56,065 nucleotides of DNA, taken from Neobacillus rhizosphaerae. Lineage in GTDB: Bacteria; Bacillota; Bacilli; Bacillales; Cytobacillaceae. The stretch's first letter is position 1; each line of letters begins with the position of its first letter. Of the stretch, positions 25,543 through 34,399 are shown piece by piece. The notes under the pieces were generated by a model, which made no database searches, had not been told where the DNA came from, and was given only the letters and a program-made list of their open reading frames with translations. A program made the position numbers and the translations under genes. The stretch is taken from assembly GCF_937468385.1 (NCBI RefSeq), contig NZ_CALBWS010000037.1:1-56065 (forward strand), given 5' to 3'.

Positions 25543-26733
25543 ATGAAAAATCGAAAATGGGTCGCCATGCTGCTGGCTGGTGGAAAGGGGACAAGATTAA
25601 ACCAACTGACAAAAACGATTGTTAAGCCAGCCGTGCCATTTGGCGGGAAATATCGAATCATAGATTTTGCCTTAAGTAACTGTAAAAATTCAGGAGTCGA
25701 GACAGTGGGGATTTTAACACAGTATAAACCTCTAGCCTTGCATTCCCATCTTGGCAATATCAGCTATTGGAACTTTTACAATCGATATGGCAGTTTAACA
25801 GTTCTTCCACCCTATCAACGGGAAAACACGGGTGTCGAATGGTATGAGGGAACTTCACATGCAGTGTTTCAAAATATTGAATTTATCGAGCAGCATCAAC
25901 CAGATTATGTTCTGATTCTTTCAGGCGATCAAATCTATAAAATGGATTATTCGGTGATGCTTCAGCAGCATATCGAAACAAATGCAGATTGTACTATTGC
26001 CGTTGTCGAAGTTTCCTGGGAAGAGGCGCATCGATTTGGAATCGTAGTAATAGATGAAACCACCTATAAAATTAAGGATTTTGAAGAAAAACCTGTAAAA
26101 CCAACCTCGAATTTGGCTTCTATGGGCATTTATATTTTTAAATGGGCGATTTTAAAGAAGTATTTAATCCAGGAAGAGCAGAAAGAATTTACCCATCGAG
26201 ATTTTGGGCTGGATATTATTCCATCCATGCTAACCGATGGATTATCGCTATACGCCTACTATTTCAATCGGTATTGGAAGGATGTCGGAACCGTCCACAG
26301 TTTTTGGGAGGCAAACTTGGACCTATTAGATAAGCAGAAAAACATTTTCCTGCAAAATACGGAATGGAGAATTCATACAGTGGAAAATAGTGATCCACCA
26401 CTATATTTAGATGAAAATGCAAAGGTGCATCAAAGTATATTAAGCGATGGCTGTCAAATTTCCGGTACAATTGAACAGTCTGTTTTGTTTAAAGGTGTTA
26501 AGGTAGGAAAAGGAGCTCATATTAAAAACGCGGTTATTTTGCCTCACACGATCATAGAAGAAAATGTGTGGATTGAGAATGCTGTAGTCGGTAGCAAATC
26601 AGTAATAAAGAAAGGGGTGATCATGGTCTCAAAGACTCCCAAAGTAAACCTAAGAGTGGTTGGAAATCATGAAATTGTTGATCCATCGACTGAAGAAAAT
26701 CAAATTAACAACATTGTGACATCAGTATTGTAA
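25543..26733 (+). CDS. glgC: Glucose-1-phosphate adenylyltransferase (ADP-glucose pyrophosphorylase)
   Basis: A 396-residue enzyme that makes ADP-glucose from ATP and glucose-1-phosphate, the committed step of glycogen synthesis. It has the nucleotidyltransferase signature MLLAGGKGTRLNQLTK near the N-terminus, KPAVPFGGKYRIIDFALSNC, the catalytic-region ILSGDQIYKMDY and the substrate-site FEEKP, followed by a C-terminal left-handed beta-helix. The start at 25543 follows AAAAGGAGGATGG. No glgD, glgA, glgP or glgB gene lies nearby, whereas these normally form one operon in Bacillus, so this is an isolated copy. Confidence 0.92.
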   Translation: MKNRKWVAMLLAGGKGTRLNQLTKTIVKPAVPFGGKYRIIDFALSNCKNSGVETVGILTQYKPLALHSHLGNISYWNFYNRYGSLTVLPPYQRENTGVEWYEGTSHAVFQNIEFIEQHQPDYVLILSGDQIYKMDYSVMLQQHIETNADCTIAVVEVSWEEAHRFGIVVIDETTYKIKDFEEKPVKPTSNLASMGIYIFKWAILKKYLIQEEQKEFTHRDFGLDIIPSMLTDGLSLYAYYFNRYWKDVGTVHSFWEANLDLLDKQKNIFLQNTEWRIHTVENSDPPLYLDENAKVHQSILSDGCQISGTIEQSVLFKGVKVGKGAHIKNAVILPHTIIEENVWIENAVVGSKSVIKKGVIMVSKTPKVNLRVVGNHEIVDPSTEENQINNIVTSVL

Positions 26734-26763
26734 AGAAACAGAAATAAGTTCATGAAGAAAAAT

Positions 26764-26812
26764 GAGAGCATCATTTACCATCCAAAAATTGGCTGGTGAT
26801 TGGTGCTCTTAA
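26764..26812 (+). terminator. Probable terminator after glgC
   Basis: GAGCA at about 26766 pairs with TGCTC at about 26804-26808, with additional imperfect pairs (TCA/TGA, CCA/TGG) between them; the T tail is weak. Confidence 0.45.
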
Positions 26813-27134
26813 TTATTATTAATAAAATTTATTTTTTCTAATCACTTAGACCTAGTAAAATACGTTGACAACTTGTATATTTCGCATCTCTCCCCCGAAA
26901 AAAGACTTATTTCTTTCTCCTCCTAAATTTCGACATAAATTAGTTCTATTGAATTATTACGAGAATCGAAATTTATTGAATAATCACCATCTATCCTTCA
27001 TTTTTCATAGAAACAGAGTATTTCATAGAAATTCAGTCCTAGTAAAAATGAATTAAAAGATAAATCAAACTATTCATGCAATTACGAACGAATAAACATA
27101 TACTAATTTTGATTAATCAAAAGGGGGTAATATT
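26813..27134. other. Long AT-rich leader region upstream of the neutral protease
   Basis: No gene is visible. The only clear signal is the strong ribosome-binding site AAAGGGGGTAAT just before the TTG at 27135. Length and AT richness fit a promoter region of a regulated exoenzyme, but no operator could be identified. Confidence 0.35.
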
Positions 27135-28787
27135 TTGAAGAACAAACTTATTGCACCAATTGTTTTATCTACTGTACTTCTTGCAGGGAGCATTCCATTT
27201 AGTAATGTTCTAGCGAAACAGCCAGAGGAAGCTGCAGCCATTTCTGTAACAAAAAAATGGAATGAAAAGGCGAATGTTCCAATCTTTGTTCGTGAGAAAC
27301 AGTTAGAAAAACGGAATGCTACAAATGCTAGCGATGCTCTTAACTATTTGGAAGAAAAGAAGGATCAACTAGGAATCAAGAATCCAAAAGCAGAGTTTCA
27401 AGAGAAAAATACGAAAAAAGATAATCTTAGAATGACGCATGTTCGTTTTAATCAAAAGAAAAATGGTGTACCAGTAGAAGGTGCTGAAGTAATCGTCCAT
27501 TACAATGAAAATAATCAGATTGTTGCGGTCAACGGTTCCGTTAACACCGATTTAGATAATTTAAACCTAAATACAAAACCTGAAGTAAACAGTGAGAATG
27601 CGTTGGCGGTGGCAAAAAAATCTGTAGACGCTCCAGCCCAATTACAATACGACCCAACGACGGAACTGGTCGTCTATCCATTCGAGGGAGAGCATAGTTT
27701 AGCCTATAAAGTAAATGTTAATTTTCATGGGAAAGAACCCGGAAATTGGTTTGTTTTTGTCGATGCCCATACAGGTAAAGTCATTGACCAATATAATGCG
27801 ATAATGGATGCTGATGAAATCAACACACAAACTGGGAATGGTACAGGTGTACTAGGGGCACATAGACTTCTACATATCTCTCAAAAGAAAAATCCAAATG
27901 AGGGTACCGTTTTTCAATTAGCAGATTATGCTCATAATAACTTAGGTGGAATTTTTACCTATGATGCACCAACAGGTTCCTTATTTACAAGTAATAGTGC
28001 TTCCTTTAAAAAGGATTACGACAGGGCTGCAGTCGATGCTCATTATAATTCAGAAAAAGTCTTTCACTATTACCTTGATGAACACGGCCGAAACTCACTA
28101 GATGATAAAGGGATGGCCATCAATTCTTATGTTCACTATGGAACGAACTACAACAACGCTTTTTGGGATGGCCGTCAAATGACCTATGGCGATGGGGATG
28201 GATCATACATGATTTCTCTTTCTGCTGGCCTTGATGTAGCTGCCCATGAAATGACCCATGGTGTTACGACAAATACAGCAAATTTACAATATCGTTTTCA
28301 GCCTGGAGCGTTAAACGAAGCATTTTCGGATATTTTTGGTGCTCTAATTGATGATGCAAATTGGGAAATTGGAGAAGATATTATGGGACCTGGTGCTAAA
28401 GCGGATGGCAGAGAGTCGTTGCGCAGCTTAAGTGACCCAAGTAAATATCGAGTAGGAGCAGCCTATGTCGCATATGGGAATGGAAAGGGTAAATATCCTT
28501 CTCATATGAATGAGTTTTACGATCTTCCACGAAATTTAGATAATGGAGGCGTTCATATTAATTCCTCGATCATCAACCATGCTGCATACCTTACAGCACA
28601 GGATATTGGTCGTGAAAAATTAGGCAAAATCTACTACCGCGCATTAACAACTTATTTAACACCAACATCTGATTTTAGTGCGGCTCGTAAGGCTATTATA
28701 CAATCAGCTGTAGACCTTTATGGAGAAGGAAGTTCAGAAGTGGCCGCAGCTGCAAACGGATTTAATAAAGTAGGAATTTTAGAGTAA
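27135..28787 (+). CDS. Bacillolysin-like neutral metalloprotease (M4, thermolysin family), secreted
   Basis: A 550-residue prepro-protease. A signal peptide (about 1-27, ending VLA) is followed by an FTP/PepSY-type propeptide (about 40-220) and the mature M4 domain. The zinc site is H371-E-x-x-H375 (VAAHEMTHGV) with Glu395 in GALNEAFSDIFG; the catalytic His is in NNGGVHINSSI. TTG start with a strong site. Such enzymes degrade extracellular protein in stationary phase. It corresponds to the NprB/NprE group, but I cannot decide which. Confidence 0.94.
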   Translation: MKNKLIAPIVLSTVLLAGSIPFSNVLAKQPEEAAAISVTKKWNEKANVPIFVREKQLEKRNATNASDALNYLEEKKDQLGIKNPKAEFQEKNTKKDNLRMTHVRFNQKKNGVPVEGAEVIVHYNENNQIVAVNGSVNTDLDNLNLNTKPEVNSENALAVAKKSVDAPAQLQYDPTTELVVYPFEGEHSLAYKVNVNFHGKEPGNWFVFVDAHTGKVIDQYNAIMDADEINTQTGNGTGVLGAHRLLHISQKKNPNEGTVFQLADYAHNNLGGIFTYDAPTGSLFTSNSASFKKDYDRAAVDAHYNSEKVFHYYLDEHGRNSLDDKGMAINSYVHYGTNYNNAFWDGRQMTYGDGDGSYMISLSAGLDVAAHEMTHGVTTNTANLQYRFQPGALNEAFSDIFGALIDDANWEIGEDIMGPGAKADGRESLRSLSDPSKYRVGAAYVAYGNGKGKYPSHMNEFYDLPRNLDNGGVHINSSIINHAAYLTAQDIGREKLGKIYYRALTTYLTPTSDFSAARKAIIQSAVDLYGEGSSEVAAAANGFNKVGILE

Positions 28788-28820
28788 TGAAGTATCAATA
28801 ATAACTTCCCGAAGCAAATA

Positions 28821-28870
28821 AAAAATAGCATGGAGAGAGGTAACAATTTCTCACCATGCTATTTTTTTTT
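28821..28870 (+). terminator. Terminator after the neutral protease gene
   Basis: AAAATAGCATGG pairs with CCATGCTATTTT, with inner pairs GAGA/TCTC, followed by TTTTTT. Confidence 0.85.
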
Positions 28871-28965
28871 ATGAGATGTGTAATCTAAAAAATATTTCCT
28901 CATATTCATTTCTAGTTTGGTTCATATTACATGATGTAAGCAATTTAGACTAAAGGATGAATAAG

Positions 28966-29676
28966 TTGGAACATATTTTAATTCCTATATTTCGCACATG
29001 TATTTCTTTCTTCATCTTAATGATTGTGTCGTTATGGATTGGGAAACAAGTAAACTCCCATAACAATCATTATAATTTTGCTATGGCTGTTACGATTGGT
29101 TCTTTTATTGCCAACATGGGATTTGACACGAATCTGAAATTTATCCCAATATTGGCCGCTTTCCTTGCCCTTATTTCTGTGTACTTTCTTTCTTCCATTA
29201 TTGCAACAAATAGCAGACGTTTCCGATTGTGGATATCGGGAGAACCGACGGTTATTATGGAGAATGGGAAAATTTTAGACGGAAATATGAAAAAAATTAG
29301 GTATTCATTAGATGACTTAAATCAGCAGCTTCGAGAGCATGGTATATTTGATCTAATTGAGGTGGAATATGCTTTATTAGAAGTAAGTGGAAAATTATCG
29401 GTTCTAAAAAAAACAAAATATCAAAATGTGGTCAAAAAGGATATTTATCCAACCAATTTACAATCAAATATCCAGCTGCCAATTGAACTAATTATGGACG
29501 GAAGGGCAGTTGATAAGAATTTAAACTCGAAATATTCAAAACCATGGCTTCACCATGAATTAATGGTTAGAAATTTGCAAATGAAAGATATACAATATGC
29601 AGTTATTTCGTCATCTGGCTCATTATTTATTGACCTATTTGAGGATCATGTAAATTCTCCATTAGATACAGAATAG
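28966..29676 (+). CDS. DUF421 membrane protein, YetF/YdfR-like
   Basis: The 236-residue protein has two to three N-terminal membrane helices (FRTCISFFILMIVSLWIGKQ, FIPILAAFLALISVYFLSSI) and a cytoplasmic DUF421 domain with GEPTVIMENGKILDGNMKK, LDDLNQQLREHGIFDLIEVE and YALLEVSGKLSVLKK. The family is widespread in sporeformers, and members have been linked to spore germination or membrane functions, without an established biochemistry. The TTG at 28966 is chosen because AAAGG lies too close to the ATG at 28957. Confidence 0.88.
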   Translation: MEHILIPIFRTCISFFILMIVSLWIGKQVNSHNNHYNFAMAVTIGSFIANMGFDTNLKFIPILAAFLALISVYFLSSIIATNSRRFRLWISGEPTVIMENGKILDGNMKKIRYSLDDLNQQLREHGIFDLIEVEYALLEVSGKLSVLKKTKYQNVVKKDIYPTNLQSNIQLPIELIMDGRAVDKNLNSKYSKPWLHHELMVRNLQMKDIQYAVISSSGSLFIDLFEDHVNSPLDTE

Positions 29677-29711
29677 TTTCTTTAGTAAAGCAGTAAAACC
29701 TTCATGATTAT

Positions 29712-29746
29712 TAAAAATTGCCCCAATATTAGGGACAATTTTAAAA
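29712..29746 (+). terminator. Terminator
   Basis: AAAATTGCCCC at 29714-29724 pairs with GGGACAATTTT at 29732-29742 with one mismatch. Confidence 0.65.
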
Positions 29747-29905
29747 GTGGAGGGTGTATCTTTCCCTTCCTTGATTATAAAAAAATAAATCTACTATAAT
29801 AAAATTATGTTAACTTAATCAATTTCAATTATAAGGTAAGGAAATAAAATTTTCTGTTTTAAATTATAAAATATTAAAAAAATCATTATTAAAGAGGGGC
29901 TCATA

Positions 29906-30700
29906 ATGATAAAAGCTATTTTTTTTGATTTAGATGATACACTCCTTTGGGATCAAAAAAGCATTAAGGAAGCCTTCGCGGCAACATGTAAATTTGCAGA
30001 AGATCGGTGTGGAGTAGACCCTGTTCAACTGGAAGAAGCTGTTAAAGATGCCGCAAGAAACCTATACTCCTCCTATGAAACTTACGCCTTTACGCAAATG
30101 ATTGGAATTAATCCGTTTGAAGGATTGTGGGGTAATTTCTCTGATGACCATGATGAATTTAAGAAAATGAAAGAAATCGTTCCCGGCTATCGAAAAGAAG
30201 CTTGGACAGCGGGACTAAAGATGATGGGCGTGGATGATCCAAACTTTGGCTACGAATTAGCGGAACGGTTTCCACAAGAACGAAGGAACCTGCCGTTTGT
30301 GTACGAGGAATCTTATATAACATTGGATACACTAAAAGAAAATTATCAACTTCTTCTTTTAACAAATGGATCACCAGACTTACAAAAAACGAAACTAGGC
30401 ATTTCACCCGAGCTGGTCCCATATTTTGACCAAATTGTCATTTCAGGTGACTTTGGTAGCGGGAAGCCGGATCCTGCGATTTTCGAACATGCATTGTCTC
30501 TCATGTCATTGAAAAAAGAGGAAGTTATTATGGTCGGAGACAATTTAATGACAGATATTCTTGGTGCTATTCGTGCTGGAATCAAATCGGTTTGGATAAA
30601 CCGTAACGAGAAAGAGCGTAACGAAGTGATTCCTACATATGAAATTCAGCATTTGGAAGAGCTTTATCAAATTTTAGAGGTGTTAAAGGCAGAGGATTAA
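29906..30700 (+). CDS. HAD-superfamily phosphatase, YsaA-like
   Basis: A 264-residue haloacid dehalogenase-like hydrolase with motif I FFDLDDTL (Asp8 as nucleophile, Asp10 as acid/base), motif II LLTNGS, the motif III lysine in GSGKPDPAIFEHAL and motif IV VGDNLMTDILGA. A large helical cap lies between motifs I and II. The pattern resembles B. subtilis YsaA and the YjjG nucleotidase group. The start follows AAAGAGGGGC. The substrate is not predictable. Confidence 0.88.
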   Translation: MIKAIFFDLDDTLLWDQKSIKEAFAATCKFAEDRCGVDPVQLEEAVKDAARNLYSSYETYAFTQMIGINPFEGLWGNFSDDHDEFKKMKEIVPGYRKEAWTAGLKMMGVDDPNFGYELAERFPQERRNLPFVYEESYITLDTLKENYQLLLLTNGSPDLQKTKLGISPELVPYFDQIVISGDFGSGKPDPAIFEHALSLMSLKKEEVIMVGDNLMTDILGAIRAGIKSVWINRNEKERNEVIPTYEIQHLEELYQILEVLKAED

Positions 30701-30823
30701 AGAAGGTTTGCTACCAGTGACGCTTTAACTAATTGCTTACAATCGTCAATATCCTCGATTACGACTATATTCACATTTTTTTATCCGATTTCGGTAGTCA
30801 ATCTATTTACAGAGGTGTTTGCT

Positions 30824-31702
30824 TTGGAATTACGTCAATTAAGACTATTTATGGAAGTGGCTAAGCAAAAAAGTATTACAAAAGCTGCTGAGAATATGCA
30901 TCTTTCACAGCCAGCTTTGAGCAAATCAATCATCGCACTAGAAGAAGAGCTCGGGATGACCTTGATTATTCGTACCAATAAGACAAGTGATCTGACAGAT
31001 ACCGGGAAGGTTGTCCTCGAATATGCCCAGAAAATGAATGCCTTGCAAGATGAAATGAAAACCACGTTAAATGATATGACTAACTTGACAAGAGGTCAGA
31101 TCAACATTGGGCTACCACCATTCATCGGTAGTTTATTTTTCCCAAGGGTAATGGCTAAATTTCATCACGCATACCCGAATATCGAATTGAATATTACAGA
31201 GTATGGCGGCGCAAGAGTGGTAAAGAGTGTCGAGGAAGGGGAATTTGAGCTAGGTGTTGCTGTGCTGCCGCTTGATGAACAGCAATTTGATATCTATCCC
31301 ATCGTGGAAGAAGAGATGAAGCTGCTTGTTTATAAGAACCATCGCTTGGCTTCTCGTAAAGAAGTTGAAATAGAAGATCTAACAGATGAAGAATTTATTT
31401 TTTATCATGATGAATTTGCCTTAAATCAAATGATGAGGGATCATTTCATTGCTGCTGGTTTCGAGCCGAAAATTTTATTTAAAAGCTCCCAGTGGGACTT
31501 GATGTCGGAGATGGTGGCTGCCAATCTGGGAATTACGATTCTACCCCAGTCCATTTGTAATCGTGTCTTCACCAAGGACATTAAAATTATTGATCTGAGG
31601 CCTGCCATCATGTGGCGTTTGGCAGTCCTCACTAAGAAAGACCGCTATCTTTCCATTGCTGGGAAAACCTTTATAGATTTTATTCTAAAAGAACCATTAT
31701 AA
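30824..31702 (+). CDS. cidR: CidR, LysR-type regulator of the cidAB operon
   Basis: A 292-residue LysR-type regulator with an N-terminal winged helix (ELRQLRLFMEVAKQKSITKA then LSQPALSKSI) and a periplasmic-binding-like effector domain. It lies directly upstream of cidA-cidB in the same direction, as CidR does in Bacillus and Staphylococcus, where it activates cidAB in response to acetate. The TTG at 30824, seven bases after GAGGTG, is preferred to the GTG that lies within that site. Confidence 0.88.
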   Translation: MELRQLRLFMEVAKQKSITKAAENMHLSQPALSKSIIALEEELGMTLIIRTNKTSDLTDTGKVVLEYAQKMNALQDEMKTTLNDMTNLTRGQINIGLPPFIGSLFFPRVMAKFHHAYPNIELNITEYGGARVVKSVEEGEFELGVAVLPLDEQQFDIYPIVEEEMKLLVYKNHRLASRKEVEIEDLTDEEFIFYHDEFALNQMMRDHFIAAGFEPKILFKSSQWDLMSEMVAANLGITILPQSICNRVFTKDIKIIDLRPAIMWRLAVLTKKDRYLSIAGKTFIDFILKEPL

Positions 31703-31786
31703 CTTTTAGTTATTGAAATCATTCCGAATATGTATTTTACGAATGGATAAAACCGTCGTATTATATACCATATAATTAGAAAACGA

Positions 31787-31813
31787 AAAGGGAGTATAAG
31801 TGCTCCTTTTTCA
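31787..31813 (+). terminator. Terminator between cidR and cidA
   Basis: AAAAGG-GAG and CTCCTTTT form a hairpin with a T tail, immediately before the cidA ribosome-binding site. It may limit read-through from cidR or act as an attenuator. Confidence 0.65.
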
Positions 31814-31835
31814 CATTTAGGAAGGATTTTTCACA

Positions 31836-32204
31836 ATGAAAGTTTGGGTAATAATCATACAAGTCTTATTCATCCATGTATTTCTATTTCTTGGTGCAGC
31901 AATAAAAGCAGTAATACCACTCCCAATCCCTGCCTCCATGTTCGGATTATGCCTTCTGTTTCTAGCACTCTACTTGAAAATCATCAAACTGGAATGGGTG
32001 GAAAAAGGTGCCGTTTGGCTAATGGCGGAGCTGTTACTTTTCTTTATCCCATCGGCTGTAGGTATTATTAATTATGATGAAATCATCAGTCTCCAAGGTG
32101 CAGAAATCATCGTATTGATTGGAATCAGTACCGTTGTTGTGATGGGGATAACTGCCCTGATCGCGGAAAAAATAACCGTCAGGAAAAGGAGTGAGCAGCA
32201 TTGA
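31836..32204 (+). CDS. cidA: CidA/LrgA-family holin-like membrane protein
   Basis: A 122-residue protein with about four membrane segments (VWVIIIQVLFIHVFLFLGAA; FGLCLLFLALYLKII; LMAELLLFFIPSAVGIINYD; IIVLIGISTVVVMGITALIA) and a basic C-terminal tail. LPIPASMFGL and the LLFFIPSAVGI segment are CidA/LrgA hallmarks. The family is implicated in control of autolysis and overflow metabolism. The ATG follows AGGAAGG. Its stop codon overlaps the start of cidB (TTGA). Confidence 0.9.
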   Translation: MKVWVIIIQVLFIHVFLFLGAAIKAVIPLPIPASMFGLCLLFLALYLKIIKLEWVEKGAVWLMAELLLFFIPSAVGIINYDEIISLQGAEIIVLIGISTVVVMGITALIAEKITVRKRSEQH

Positions 32205-32896
32205 TGATGATTTTGGTTACAGTTATCACGTATTTAATTTATCAATTTGCCAAAAAGGCATATGCAAAATGGTCGATGCCGTTTTTTCATCCTCTATTGC
32301 TAGCACCCATCCTGTTAATTGCCCTAATTCTACTCGTACATGTGTCTGCTAACCAATACCTTGCGGATTCCAAATGGCTTACACATATGTTAGGACCAGC
32401 TACGGTTGCTTTTGCAGTACCCATTTACAAAAACTTATCGATTGTCAAAAAATATCTCGGTACGATTATTATCAGTATCACTTCAGGAACTCTGGTGGCC
32501 ATTTTTTCAACTTTTGGCTTGTCGAAATTATTCCATTTGAAATATGATTTTATCACTTCAATCCTCCCAAGGTCGATTACGACCCCGATTGCCGTAGAGG
32601 TTTCAAAAGAAATTGGCGGCCTACCTACGTTGACGACAGTTTTCGTTATTTTAACAGGAGTGATTGGTGGTGTTGTCGGTCCAATAGTCATAAAATCACT
32701 TTCTATTCAAACGCCTATCGCCAAAGGACTCGCACTTGGTATGGGTGCACACGGTGCCGGCACCAATAAAGCATTGGAATTTGGAGAACAGGAAGCGACC
32801 TTTTCCTCTTTGGCGATGATTTTCGCTGCATGGATTACCTTACTTTGGGGAGCGCTTTTGATTCCACCCCTGATGAATATTCATCTTTTATTTTAA
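32201..32896 (+). CDS. cidB: CidB/LrgB-family membrane protein
   Basis: A 231-residue protein with about seven membrane helices and the LrgB-family segments LGPATVAFAVPIYKN, LPRSITTPIAVEVS and GMGAHGAGTNKALEFGEQE. It acts together with CidA; in several bacteria such pairs influence cell lysis and transport of small carboxylates such as pyruvate. Translation is coupled to cidA through a four-base overlap (TTG at 32201, or ATG at 32204). Confidence 0.92.
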   Translation: MMMILVTVITYLIYQFAKKAYAKWSMPFFHPLLLAPILLIALILLVHVSANQYLADSKWLTHMLGPATVAFAVPIYKNLSIVKKYLGTIIISITSGTLVAIFSTFGLSKLFHLKYDFITSILPRSITTPIAVEVSKEIGGLPTLTTVFVILTGVIGGVVGPIVIKSLSIQTPIAKGLALGMGAHGAGTNKALEFGEQEATFSSLAMIFAAWITLLWGALLIPPLMNIHLLF

Positions 32897-33012
32897 CTAC
32901 AGATGCCTGTCCTTATAAAAGAGTCGATTGGCAGGGCCAGGCCTAGGATTTTTATCATTTCTTCTGACGCTACGAAAAACACACCTATTACGGGTCGTTA
33001 CGGGCATTTTAA

Positions 33013-33777
33013 TTAATGAAATGGATCAAATGGCTCTGGAAATTGAGTGTTTGAACGATAGAGCATTTCCGATACAGTTACACATTTATAACCGTTCTTG
33101 TACAAAAAATCCAAAACGGTATCTAATGCAACAACTGTTTGACAGGCCTGAGAAAATTCGCTTCCATGCCAATCGTGGAGTAGAATGATATTCCCTGGTC
33201 TAACTTCTTCTGTAATATCTCTACAAATCCGGCTGGCAGCTGGATTTTGCCAATCTTTTGGATCTTTATTCCATGACCAGAGAATAACTAGTTTGCCGTT
33301 TTTAACTGCTGTATTAATAATTAAATCATTGTATAGACCTCCTACAGGGCGGTAGAGAGTAGGTTTATATCCTATGATTGACTGTATAAGTTTATCTGTT
33401 TCCTCTAATTCAGCTGTTAAAGTTGCGGCAGTAATATTTCTATCATAAATATGATTATATGTATGATTAGCAATTTCATGTCCTTCTTTTACTTCTCTTC
33501 GTAAAATTTCAGGAAATCTTTTTACTTTATTCCCTGCTACAAAAAAAGTGGCTTTTGCATTATATTTAGCCAATATATTGAGGATTTGAGGGGTGAAAAC
33601 GGGGTGAGGTCCATCATCAAATGTGATGGCAACCATTTTTTCTTTTGTATTTATATCCCATATGACATGTCCTGTTTTTTCATACGTGGCACGACTTTTT
33701 GTCGAAGCGGATACAGGCATTTGATTGTAACAAAAAGTGATGGATAAAAGGAGAAGAAATAATAATATTTTTTTCAC
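33013..33777 (-). CDS. Secreted polysaccharide deacetylase (CE4, NodB domain)
   Basis: The 254-residue product starts at a GTG preceded by GGAGGAG and has a signal peptide (KKILLFLLLLSITFCYNQ, cleavage after about residue 24). The NodB domain shows motif 1 TFDDGPHP, motif 2 HTYNH, motif 3 RPVGG and motif 5 LLHDWHG; the motif 3 glycine replaces the more usual proline. It resembles PdaA/PdaB/YlxY-type enzymes that deacetylate peptidoglycan, some of them in sporulation. Which of these it is cannot be decided. Confidence 0.88.
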   Translation of the reverse strand: MKKILLFLLLLSITFCYNQMPVSASTKSRATYEKTGHVIWDINTKEKMVAITFDDGPHPVFTPQILNILAKYNAKATFFVAGNKVKRFPEILRREVKEGHEIANHTYNHIYDRNITAATLTAELEETDKLIQSIIGYKPTLYRPVGGLYNDLIINTAVKNGKLVILWSWNKDPKDWQNPAASRICRDITEEVRPGNIILLHDWHGSEFSQACQTVVALDTVLDFLYKNGYKCVTVSEMLYRSNTQFPEPFDPFH

Positions 33778-33950
33778 GAATAATACACTCCTCCAGATTA
33801 ACAAGTAAAGTTAGTTTATGTAGTAATCATTTTATTATTAATGAAGTTCAAAAACTGGAAATAGGGGAGCTATCATCAAGAAAATAAATTACGGCTATTT
33901 TTGGTACAGTACTATTTTCATGTACTGGTGATACAAAATAGAGTGGCTGA

Positions 33951-33984
33951 AAAGGAGCGTCTTCAATAATGACGCTCCTTTTTG
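33951..33984 (+). terminator. Stand-alone terminator hairpin
   Basis: AAAGGAGCGTC at 33951-33961 pairs with GACGCTCCTTT at 33971-33981 with a T tail, but no plus-strand gene precedes it. It may end an unrecognised small RNA. Confidence 0.7.
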
Positions 33985-34399
33985 CTTCTGGTTGGTGCTA
34001 TTTTCATCCCTTTATTTGTTTTTTTAACATGTCAAAACGGAGCAAGAATACCATGAGAAAAAACAAAATAGGAACAAACTTTGGGCATTATTACAACTAA
34101 ATGGTGACCTGTACCATGCGATTAGCGTTGTTCATTTAATTAATATTCTGACATCGAGCAATCAATTGAGGAAAAAGAAGGATAATCTCGACAAAATTTG
34201 CAGTAGTTTCCTCTCATTTTTAGTAAAAGTATATTTAAGAATTCCTATTTTTTCATTAGTTATGGAATAAAATGTATTTTTCATCTTTCAAAAGTAGTAT
34301 ATGCATTTTTCCTTCGTTTTCTATTGTCGATAAATGATCATGTTGTGTTTGAGAATTTGCAATATAATGAAAATTGAAAAATAAAAAGGAGGTCTCTTT
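33985..34399. other. Intergenic region without a recognised gene
   Basis: A short open frame around 34080-34270 (KLWALLQLNGDLYHAISVVH) has no start site and no match I know. The rest is AT-rich promoter-like sequence ahead of the subtilase gene. Confidence 0.3.
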
